This document shows, in pieces, positions 21,880 to 27,991 of a stretch of 29,208 bases of DNA; the stretch's first letter is position 1; every line of letters starts with the position of its first letter. The notes beneath the pieces were generated by a model, which worked only from the letters and a program-made list of their open reading frames with translations, was not told the DNA's origin and searched no databases. The stretch is taken from the NCBI GenBank assembly GCA_016873575.1, contig VGWY01000003.1, forward strand, positions 1 through 29,208, written 5' to 3'. Origin of the DNA: Nitrospira sp. (GTDB taxonomy: Bacteria > Nitrospirota > Thermodesulfovibrionia > Thermodesulfovibrionales > SM23-35). A program made the position numbers and the translations under genes.

Positions 21880-23424
21880 TTAATTTGTCGGTATCTTGGG
21901 AATTGTACCGAAGAGGTATTTGAAGTCCTCGTCTTCAAATCTCAATCCGATACCTGCATACCCGCCCCGCCATTTTTTGTTTAAGATATTATCTATACCG
22001 GCATTCAGAAAGATATGTTTAAAGATAAAATAATCAATACCAGCTCTTACATGTGGTTTTTTTGAATTCTCTTCATCATTGGAGAAGTCCCAGACATCTG
22101 CGGTTATCCTTCCTCTGTCGTTATGGAAAAAATAGTCTCCACCGGCGCCAAATGTGTTTTCCGTAAGACCTATCCTTAATGTAAGATCCTTAAACCTCTT
22201 TGCAAACTGGGCTGTGAATTCTATCTTCTTCTTTATCTCTTCTTCTTTAACCCTTGTCGTACCGGTAGGGCCTGTCGTTATTGTCTCTTTGGTAGTTACC
22301 CTTCCCACAGGGTCCTGCACAACACCGACTATATAATATTTATCAGGTCTCGGTTGCAGTGTAACATAAAAATATCCCTTTCCATCCTTTGGCTCTGTGA
22401 GGTATTCAGTCTGAAAGGTAATAAATGTCCTGAACCTGTCAACTGCAGATATAGTCCTGTCAACCCCTTCTGCTGCCTTGTTTATGGATTCATAGAGGCG
22501 ATCATCCTTTACCAGTTTCCCAAGAGACCCTTCTCCACGTTCAATCTTTTTAGCAATATTGTCAATAGATTGCGTAACACTCTTTATTGTTGGCCTATTT
22601 TCTTCAACCATTGTCTTTACTGATTCGACAGTACTCTTGATTACTGGCTTGTTCTCTTCAACCATTGCCTTGAGTTCCTTCGTAGCCATGTTAAGATTCT
22701 TAATAAGTTCAGGGCCATCTGACTTCAGGGATCCGGAGAAGTCTTTCATGTTGGCAACAGCAGTCGTAATGGGTTCTTTATTTTTTTCAATCAGGTTCTT
22801 TAATGAAACAACAAGTGTTTCTATATTATCGAGAACAACACCTAATTTCTCATCATTCACCAAAATGGCCTGATTCAAATTTTCGGTAATCTCCCGTAAA
22901 TTTTCGATGGATTCCTTCAATGATTTTTTTGCCTCTTTTGTACTGAATGCCTCGTTCAGAGATGTTGCAAGGGTATTGATATTTCCTGACACATTTGTGA
23001 GGTTCCGAATCATATCGTCAAGATCAACTATCTCCATGACATCTTTAATGGTATCACCATTATTCAGGACAGGTTGCGTAGCTCCTGGCTTTATTTCGAG
23101 ATATTTGTCACCAAGAAGACCAACAGCCTTAATCGAGGCTGATCCATCACTATATATCTTCACAGCACGATCTATTCTCAGGGTAAGCTTTGCTTTTGCA
23201 TTTTCGAGATTTATCTTTTCTATCACTCCTGCGTCAACACCTGCAACCTTAACCTTTGTCTTTTCATCAAGACCTGCGATGTTCTTAAAATAAACGTGAA
23301 CGATATATCCTTCCTTTTTTCTCAACCATTCAACTCCACCAACCTTGAATGTCATAAAGGATAAAATTACAATAACAATAATAGCAAAGAATCCTACCTT
23401 AAGCTCTATTGAAAGCCCTCTCAT
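21880..23424 (-). CDS. mlaD: MlaD/MCE protein with long helical region and C-terminal barrel-like domain
   Basis: This 514-residue MCE-family protein binds lipids between membranes. It has an N-terminal anchor (FFAIIVIVILSFMTFKVGG, about 12-30), one MCE domain (about 38-115: GYIVHVYFKNIAGLDEKTKVKVAGV, LGDKYLEIKPG), then a long helical stretch to about 330 with a near-exact 18-residue internal repeat (MVEENKPVIKSTVESVK and MVEENRPTIKSVTQSID). The C-terminal 170 residues are beta-rich with alternating aromatic strands (YFYVTLQPRPDKYYIVGV, LTLRIGLTENTFGAGGDYFF, AGIDYFIFKHIFLNAGI), like an outer-membrane barrel half. The standard MlaD is about 180 residues. It overlaps mlaF by 26 bases. Confidence 0.85.
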   Translation of the reverse strand: MRGLSIELKVGFFAIIVIVILSFMTFKVGGVEWLRKKEGYIVHVYFKNIAGLDEKTKVKVAGVDAGVIEKINLENAKAKLTLRIDRAVKIYSDGSASIKAVGLLGDKYLEIKPGATQPVLNNGDTIKDVMEIVDLDDMIRNLTNVSGNINTLATSLNEAFSTKEAKKSLKESIENLREITENLNQAILVNDEKLGVVLDNIETLVVSLKNLIEKNKEPITTAVANMKDFSGSLKSDGPELIKNLNMATKELKAMVEENKPVIKSTVESVKTMVEENRPTIKSVTQSIDNIAKKIERGEGSLGKLVKDDRLYESINKAAEGVDRTISAVDRFRTFITFQTEYLTEPKDGKGYFYVTLQPRPDKYYIVGVVQDPVGRVTTKETITTGPTGTTRVKEEEIKKKIEFTAQFAKRFKDLTLRIGLTENTFGAGGDYFFHNDRGRITADVWDFSNDEENSKKPHVRAGIDYFIFKHIFLNAGIDNILNKKWRGGYAGIGLRFEDEDFKYLFGTIPKIPTN

Positions 23425-24178
23425 GGTGAACCCCTTCTAATTTTATTGGCCCAATCGCGCTTCCAGTTATAAACTGATGAACAAATGGATTTTGGGTATT
23501 CTTAATTTCATCTGGAGAACCTACTGAGATTATTTCCCCTTCGTAAAGCATGGCAATCCTGTCAGCAATTTTGTATGCGCTGTTCATATCATGGGTAATT
23601 GTGACAGATGTAATTGAAAGATGCTTTTTCATCTCTACAATAAGGTCATTGATTGCATCTGCCATGATAGGGTCAAGACCGGTAGTAGGTTCATCGTAAA
23701 GTAAGATCTCAGGCTCATGTGCAATAGCCCGTGCAAGTCCTACCCGTTTCTTCATACCACCAGACAACTCTGATGGCATCAGATCTTCAACTCCTACAAG
23801 TCCCACCAGTTTGAGTTTTTCAACCGCAAAAGCCTTTACATCTTTTTCATTCATCTGTTTTTGTCTCAGAAGCACAAATCCTATATTTTCCCATACACTC
23901 AAAGAATCAAAGAGTGCCCCTGCTTGAAAAAGCATACCAAATTTCTTCCTAACTTCATAGAGTTCATTCTCTTTTAATGTTGCAATATCAATGCCATCTA
24001 TGAGCACCTTCCCTTTATCGGGCTTTATTATACCAATAATGTGTTTGATGAGAACGCTTTTCCCTGAACCACTTCCTCCAATCACAACCATGCTCTCACC
24101 CTTTTCAACCTTAAGATTCACCCCTTGGAGAACATGCTTAGTATTAAACGATTTATGCAAATCTATAATCTCTATCAT
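23399..24178 (-). CDS. mlaF: MlaF-type ABC ATPase
   Basis: This 259-residue ATP-binding subunit belongs to the MlaFEDB lipid transporter. Walker A is GGSGSGKS (34-41), the signature LSGGMKKRVGLARAI, and Walker B ILLYDEPTTGLDP, with HDM for the switch His. The GKSVLIKHIIG and GMLFQAGALFDSLSVWENI segments fit MlaF/MkL proteins. A C-terminal tail (NPFVHQFITGSAIGPI) matches the MlaF extension that contacts MlaB. No mlaB or mlaC is seen here. It is separated from mlaE by a 117-base gap holding a repeat. Confidence 0.9.
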   Translation of the reverse strand: MIEIIDLHKSFNTKHVLQGVNLKVEKGESMVVIGGSGSGKSVLIKHIIGIIKPDKGKVLIDGIDIATLKENELYEVRKKFGMLFQAGALFDSLSVWENIGFVLLRQKQMNEKDVKAFAVEKLKLVGLVGVEDLMPSELSGGMKKRVGLARAIAHEPEILLYDEPTTGLDPIMADAINDLIVEMKKHLSITSVTITHDMNSAYKIADRIAMLYEGEIISVGSPDEIKNTQNPFVHQFITGSAIGPIKLEGVHHERAFNRA

Positions 24179-24189
24179 GTAAAAATCTC

Positions 24190-24280
24190 GCCACAGAGGT
24201 GACAGAGAGAATTATGAGAACGCAGAGTTGTAAAAATTAATGTAATACTCTGTGCGCTCATTCTGAATCTCTGTAGTTTA
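24190..24280. repeat. CCACAGAG-type repeat between mlaE and mlaF
   Basis: CGCCACAGAGG at the left and CTCTGTAGTTT at the right are imperfect inverted ends, with AGAGAGAA and ACTCTGTG inside. The ends resemble those of the 6576-6797 element. It is the only gap above 50 bases between mobA and recO and may influence RNA processing there. Confidence 0.5.
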
Positions 24281-24295
24281 AATAATATGCTGTCT

Positions 24296-25069
24296 TCATT
24301 TAAATAACAACGCAGATAAAAAGTAATCAGAGATCAATATGGTCATGGATGACAGCACGACCGCGCCTGTTGTTGCCTTTCCGACACCTTCAGCCCCTCC
24401 GCTCGTGTAAAAGCCTTTATAGGAACTTATCAGGGCAATGCTTGCCCCGAAAAATCCCGATTTAATCAAGCCATTATAAATGTCGCTTACCTCTAAATAA
24501 TCCCATGTACGCTTCCAGTAGACAGTCGAACTGGCCTCGAAGAGCCCTACGGTTACAATATATCCACCGATAATACCAATGATGTCTGCAATGATAGCAA
24601 GTGCAGGCATCATGAAGATACCTGCAATAAACCTTGGAACAATGAGGTATTTAATTGGATTTGTTGCCAATGTTTCAAGTGCATCTATCTGTTCTGTTAC
24701 CCTCATGGTACCAAGCTCTGCAGCTATTGCAGCACCAGCCCTTCCTGCAACGATGAGCCCTGTCAGCACAGGTCCAAGCTCCCTTGTCATGGAGAGCGCA
24801 ACAACAGAGCCAACGAGTGTCTCAGCGCCAAATCTTTTAAATCCAGTATAGGTTTGAAGAGCAAAAACCATGCCTGTAAAAATTGCAGTTATTAAAACGA
24901 CAGGGGTAGACCTTACTCCTATTTCAAGCATTTGTTTAAAGATGCCCCGGACCTCAAGTGGTAACGCTACCATCTGTCTTGCAGTAGTAACGAAGAGGAT
25001 CAAAATCCTGCCAAGTTCTTCGGCAAAGACTGTAATAGAACGACCTATGAGTTCAATCAGTTTGAACAT
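24296..25069 (-). CDS. mlaE: MlaE-type ABC permease
   Basis: This 257-residue polytopic membrane protein matches the MlaE/YrbE family: TPVVLITAIFTGMVFALQTYTGFKRFGAET, then SMTRELGPVLTGLIVAGRAGAAIAAELGTM, EQIDALETLATNPIKYLIVPRF and the C-terminal SSMTILISDYFLSALLF. It moves phospholipids through the inner membrane with MlaF, and MlaD hands them to the periplasm. It starts inside the end of alr (17-base overlap). Lipid direction, import or export, cannot be read from sequence. Confidence 0.92.
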   Translation of the reverse strand: MFKLIELIGRSITVFAEELGRILILFVTTARQMVALPLEVRGIFKQMLEIGVRSTPVVLITAIFTGMVFALQTYTGFKRFGAETLVGSVVALSMTRELGPVLTGLIVAGRAGAAIAAELGTMRVTEQIDALETLATNPIKYLIVPRFIAGIFMMPALAIIADIIGIIGGYIVTVGLFEASSTVYWKRTWDYLEVSDIYNGLIKSGFFGASIALISSYKGFYTSGGAEGVGKATTGAVVLSSMTILISDYFLSALLFK

Positions 25070-26189
25070 TTATATATTGTTTTCTTGAGTGGCTACCGAG
25101 GGATGTCAGTATCTCATAAGGTATCGTCTTTGCTTTATCAGCAAGTTCATATGCAGTTATTGCATCATTGCCCTGTTCACCCAGAATAACCACTTCATCA
25201 CATTCGCTAACATCTTCTATATCTGTGAGGTCTATCATGGTCAAATCCATACATATTCTTCCTACGACAGGAACACGCCTTCCCTTTACAAGCACTTCTG
25301 CACTGTTGGACAAAAGTCTGCTATACCCATCTGCATACCCCACGGGGAGTATTCCTATTTTACTCTGCCTTCTTGTTATGAATGTCCTTCCATAGCTTAT
25401 TGGCGAATTCGGTGGCAGGTTTCTTATGGTAAGTATTATGGTCTTGACCTTCATTGCTGGCATCAAACTGATAAGTGCTGAGTGCTGAGTGCTGAGTGCT
25501 GGGTGCTGTAAAGGTGAATATCCATAGAGCATAAGGCCGGGTCTTACTGCATCAAGATAGGCAGCCTCGAATGTAAGGATAGCGGCACTATTTGCAATAT
25601 GGGTAAGGATAGTTCCTTTTATACTCTTAAAAATGCCCGCTTTTATTGTATGAAATCTCTCAAGCTGGAAAAGTGCATATGATCTGTCTGAAAGATCGGC
25701 ATCTGAAAAATGGCTCATAAGTCCGCCAACCTCTATCCCATCCATCTTTGAAATCTTCACCAAGTCTTCAGGAAGAGAGGTACCACTAAGCCCCAGTCTC
25801 CCCATTCCCGTATCTATCTTCACGTGTACCTTTATTGAGGTTCTTCTTTCTCTGGCTACACGTGATATGGCTGACGCTGTATTCATATTGTGTATGACTG
25901 GTATGAGATTGAAATCAAAAAAACTTGTGATATCTTCACTGTCAAAGAGTACGATTATGGGCGCAGTGATACCAGCATCCCTGAGTTGAATAGCCTCACT
26001 GGAAAATGCGACTGCAAGATAAGAGGTCCCCTCTTTAATCAACTTTTTTGAGACCTCTACAGAGCCATGACCATAGGCATCCGCCTTGACGACTGATATT
26101 ATTGGTCGGTTTTGAATAATCTTTTTAACGGTCTCAAGATTGTGCGCTATTGCAGAAAGGTTAATCTCTGCAACGGCTCCTCTACGCAC
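25053..26189 (-). CDS. alr: Alanine racemase
   Basis: This 378-residue PLP enzyme makes D-alanine for peptidoglycan. The cofactor Lys35 is in VVKADAYGHG, the second catalytic site is in PVGYADGYSRLL (the Tyr), and KIDTGMGRLG and RICMDLTMIDL are typical. Near residues 229-241 an extra segment (LQHPALSTQHSALI) interrupts the usual link between LYGYSP and the PAMKVKT strand; it is encoded by a heptamer array. The start codon is GTG 26189, inside the 3' end of tatA, with AAGAAG directly upstream. Frame and catalytic residues are intact. Confidence 0.92.
   Translation of the reverse strand: MRRGAVAEINLSAIAHNLETVKKIIQNRPIISVVKADAYGHGSVEVSKKLIKEGTSYLAVAFSSEAIQLRDAGITAPIIVLFDSEDITSFFDFNLIPVIHNMNTASAISRVARERRTSIKVHVKIDTGMGRLGLSGTSLPEDLVKISKMDGIEVGGLMSHFSDADLSDRSYALFQLERFHTIKAGIFKSIKGTILTHIANSAAILTFEAAYLDAVRPGLMLYGYSPLQHPALSTQHSALISLMPAMKVKTIILTIRNLPPNSPISYGRTFITRRQSKIGILPVGYADGYSRLLSNSAEVLVKGRRVPVVGRICMDLTMIDLTDIEDVSECDEVVILGEQGNDAITAYELADKAKTIPYEILTSLGSHSRKQYINVQTD
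25474..25508. repeat. Five-unit heptamer array inside alr
   Basis: Four perfect copies of AGTGCTG and a fifth GGTGCTG run in tandem on the plus strand (35 bases). On the minus strand they encode HPALSTQHSAL. Copy number changes of one unit would shift the alr frame. Confidence 0.85.
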
Positions 26190-26418
26190 CTTCTTTTTTC
26201 TCTGCTTCTTTTTTCTCTGCTTCTTTTTTCTCTATCTCTTCTTTAGACTTGTCTTTTTTTGGTGTAACGTCTATTTCGTCAGGTTCAGATATGCCCCTTT
26301 TAAAATTTCTTATTGCCTGTCCTATCCCGCTTCCTATTTGTGGAAGTCTTGTCGCACCAAAAAGAATAACGATTATGATCAGGATGATGACTAATTCCTG
26401 CATTCCTAAACCAAACAT
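26182..26418 (-). CDS. tatA: Sec-independent translocase TatA/E
   Basis: This 78-residue protein has the TatA layout: membrane helix (MQELVIILIIIVILFG, about 6-21), the FG hinge with TRLPQIGSGIGQAIRNFKRGI as the amphipathic helix, and a charged Lys/Glu tail. The tail has a five-residue repeat KKEAE, encoded by three 15-base tandem units (26191-26235). TatA oligomers help folded proteins cross the membrane. GGAGGAAAAGT precedes the ATG at 26418. It overlaps alr by 8 bases. tatC is not in the window. Confidence 0.88.
   Translation of the reverse strand: MFGLGMQELVIILIIIVILFGATRLPQIGSGIGQAIRNFKRGISEPDEIDVTPKKDKSKEEIEKKEAEKKEAEKKEGA
26191..26235. repeat. 15-base tandem repeat in the tatA tail
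   Basis: Three tandem copies of TTCTTTTTTCTCTGC (the third with two mismatches) encode Lys/Glu/Ala-rich pentapeptides. Since 15 is a multiple of three, copy number can vary without a frame change. Confidence 0.85.
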
Positions 26419-26435
26419 ACTTTTCCTCCTTTCGT

Positions 26436-26456
26436 TTAATAACAGTTAGTTATTAA
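26436..26456. repeat. Hairpin TTAATAAC/GTTATTAA between mobA and tatA
   Basis: TTAATAAC (26436-26443) and GTTATTAA (26449-26456) are perfectly inverted with a 5-base loop. It is A/T-rich and weak, sitting just before the tatA ribosome site; it could modestly affect translation or be a repeat remnant. Confidence 0.4.
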
Positions 26457-26466
26457 CAAAAACAGA

Positions 26467-27165
26467 CTAACTTCTCAATGCTATTTGTTCATTACTAACT
26501 GCTAAGATCTCTCTTTTATAGTCTTCTATCGTATTGATATTTACAAAAGACCTACCAGCTGGGTCTACAGCCCTCACCTCCTCCTCTTCTATATAAAGAA
26601 CATCCAATCCACTGAGAAACCCTCGCAAACTCTTTTTCCCTTGATTTATGTTCTTCTCCATTGCCTGAGCAGTTCTTTTTGAATAAATACCGAATAGTGG
26701 TTGGGGTTTTTTATCATAAACAGGGACTGCAACGTCCCACCTCTTAATCCCCCCACGCCCCCCTTCAGTAAAGGGGGGTAAGGAGGGATTAATCTGATGC
26801 TCCGCTGCTTTGTATTTATCAACAATATATTTTATCAGTTCTGCATTGATAAAAGGCATATCACATGCAATCACGAAGATTTCAGGGGCTTCTGAAGCAA
26901 CAAGCCCTGAAAGTATACCTGTCATAGGTCCCCTGCTTTTCATTACATCTCCTACCATCGGTACACCAAGGTAGAAATATAGTTCGGGATTATTAGTGCT
27001 TATAATAACCCTATCAAAGATTCCACTGAGGAGCTCGATATTAGACTCAATAATCCTATTGTTATTTATCTCAAGAAATCCTTTCATCACAGGTAGCCTT
27101 TTATTTTCCCCACCAGCCAAAATCAAAACATCCATCATAATATCACTGTTATTATCTCCTCTCAT
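26467..27165 (-). CDS. mobA: MobA-like molybdenum cofactor guanylyltransferase with repeat insertion
   Basis: This 232-residue protein joins GMP to molybdopterin to make the bis-MGD cofactor. It has LILAGGENKRLPVMKGFLEI, the nucleotide-binding loop with a conserved Lys, SRGPMTGILSGL, and the metal-binding ACDMPFIN. C-terminal NINTIEDYKRE fits the family. An extra segment near residues 124-139 (INPSLPPFTEGGRGGI) is encoded by the palindrome at 26744-26792. Three ATGs are possible (27165, 27138, 27135); the family starts at MDVLILAGG (27135), but only an AGGAG about 17-20 bases upstream supports it. It heads the long minus-strand run; the Tat gene next door fits, as many molybdoenzymes use Tat. 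Confidence 0.85.
   Translation of the reverse strand: MRGDNNSDIMMDVLILAGGENKRLPVMKGFLEINNNRIIESNIELLSGIFDRVIISTNNPELYFYLGVPMVGDVMKSRGPMTGILSGLVASEAPEIFVIACDMPFINAELIKYIVDKYKAAEHQINPSLPPFTEGGRGGIKRWDVAVPVYDKKPQPLFGIYSKRTAQAMEKNINQGKKSLRGFLSGLDVLYIEEEEVRAVDPAGRSFVNINTIEDYKREILAVSNEQIALRS
26744..26792. repeat. Diverged G/C-rich palindrome inside mobA
   Basis: TTAATCCCCCC at the left and AGGAGGGATTAA at the right flank C- and G-runs about a CAGTAAAG centre. It is a diverged copy of the element inside era, translated here in another reading frame. Confidence 0.85.
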
Positions 27166-27170
27166 GCTAA

Positions 27171-27306
27171 TGTAGTGTTTCTAACAAACCTTTACATTTG
27201 TTTTCTTTCGTCATTCCCGTGTAAACGGGAATCCAGTAGCAACAGTTCTGGATTCCTGCTTTCGCAGGAATGACAGTTTATGTAAAGGCATTACTGTTAC
27301 ACTACA
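27171..27306. mobile_element. MITE-like element upstream of mobA
   Basis: Inverted ends TGTAGTGT and ACACTACA, extended by ACCTTTACAT on the left and ATGTAAAGGC on the right, enclose two hairpins: TCATTCCCG-tgtaaa-CGGGAATCCAG and TGGATTCCTGC-tttc-GCAGGAATGACA. The layout (short terminal repeats around a pair of TCATTCC/GGAATGA hairpins) is like the 9350-9468 element, but with different ends. It ends 5 bases before the longest mobA start. Confidence 0.65.
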
Positions 27307-27322
27307 CTAGTAAGCTTAGCAT

Positions 27323-27354
27323 ATTATAATAGTTTATTAAAAAATAGCTTTCAA
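27323..27354 (-). promoter_or_regulatory. Promoter of the mobA-recO run
   Basis: On the minus strand TTGAAA (27354-27349) is 17 bases from TATTAT (27331-27326); TATAAT (27328-27323) overlaps it. Transcription would start near 27316-27319, so the whole MITE would be in the mobA leader (about 150 bases). Confidence 0.45.
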
Positions 27355-27392
27355 TACAAGACAAAACTACTTATACCCAAAGTATTTTTTGC

Positions 27393-27421
27393 TTGCCCGA
27401 ATGTTCTATTTGTGCTATATT
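27393..27421 (+). promoter_or_regulatory. Promoter candidate of 6S RNA
   Basis: TTGCCC (27393-27398) and TATATT (27416-27421) are 17 bases apart. Predicted start is about 27428, some 20 bases before the conserved 6S structure. It is divergent from the mobA promoter about 40 bases away. Confidence 0.5.
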
Positions 27422-27450
27422 AAGTGTGATATTTTTTAAATTACTCTTTT

Positions 27451-27640
27451 GAAGGAGGGCAATCGCCTGCCCTGTTTGTGATAAGTGAAAAAGTTGATCC
27501 GGCAAATTGGATCTTTTGGGAGCTAACGTAAGGAGTCGGTGTGCATGTCTCTCAGAATGAGAAAGCCTAAAGCCTCCTTCAAGGCACCCACCTTTTTACA
27601 AGGGATCTAACTCTTCCCTTACACGGCAGGGCGGGTTTTA
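27451..27640 (+). ncRNA. ssrS: 6S RNA (SsrS)
   Basis: 6S RNA mimics an open promoter and binds sigma70-type RNA polymerase. The pattern GGTGTGCATGTCTCTCAGAATGAGAAAGCCT (split: GGTGTGCATG, then the CTCTCA/TGAGA apical hairpin, then AAAGCCT) matches E. coli GGTGAGCATG...GAGAAGCCT. Other expected parts are present: the GATCC/GGATC hairpin on the 5' side of the bubble, AAGG-CACCCA-CCTT on the 3' side, and a closing stem of CGCCTGCC with GGCAGGGCG (one bulge). Length about 190 is normal. rny follows, and 6S genes often lie in such neighbourhoods. Ends are approximate. Confidence 0.85.
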
Positions 27641-27663
27641 TAAGGCTGAAAATTCTAAAGGTT

Positions 27664-27837
27664 ATGCTTTTGAGGAGGGTTATAAATTATACATTTTCTC
27701 AGATTCAAAAGGTGGGGTCTTTATACACAGATGACTTTCCCTGGAATCAGGTTATGATAGATCGGTTTTTAAAAGTTATTTTCAGGTTCAAAGTGTTATC
27801 ACCTCCAGAAGCCTTATTTGTTCTGTTAGGTGAATAG
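27664..27837 (+). CDS. Possible small ORF between 6S RNA and rny
   Basis: An ATG at 27664 opens 57 codons to a TAG. The peptide (for example INYTFSQIQKVGSLYTDDF, then PWNQVMIDRFLKVIFRFKVL) has a plausible amino-acid mix but no known motif. AAAGG lies only 2 bases before the ATG. It could be chance; this is a weak call made so the stretch is not left blank. Confidence 0.2.
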   Translation: MLLRRVINYTFSQIQKVGSLYTDDFPWNQVMIDRFLKVIFRFKVLSPPEALFVLLGE

Positions 27838-27925
27838 CAAGTAATAATAACCCTATCTTTCCTCTAACAAGCCTAACAAGATAAACCAGCCTTAAAAAGT
27901 TCCAATGGTTATTGTGCATTATACG

Positions 27926-27964
27926 TTGCAATGATGTTTAGCAGTCATTGCAAACTGCTAAACA
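27926..27964 (+). promoter_or_regulatory. Overlapping alternative hairpins in the rny leader
   Basis: TGTTTAGCAGT (27935-27945) and ACTGCTAAACA (27954-27964) are an 11-base perfect inverted repeat with an 8-base loop CATTGCAA. That loop is itself complementary to TTGCAATG at 27926-27933, so a second stem (27926-27934 with 27945-27953) competes with the first. The rny ribosome site starts 12 bases further on. This looks like an RNA switch or processing site. Confidence 0.5.
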
Positions 27965-27991
27965 GTTTATTAATAAAGGAGGACATAAAGA

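Noticed and set aside
25474..25508. CRISPR-like short repeats
   Set aside because: Units are 7 bases without spacers and lie in the alr coding frame; there are no cas genes.
27926..27964. H-type pseudoknot using the full stems
   Set aside because: Loops of 0-1 base cannot cross stems of 8 and 11 pairs, so the two pairings must be alternatives, not simultaneous.
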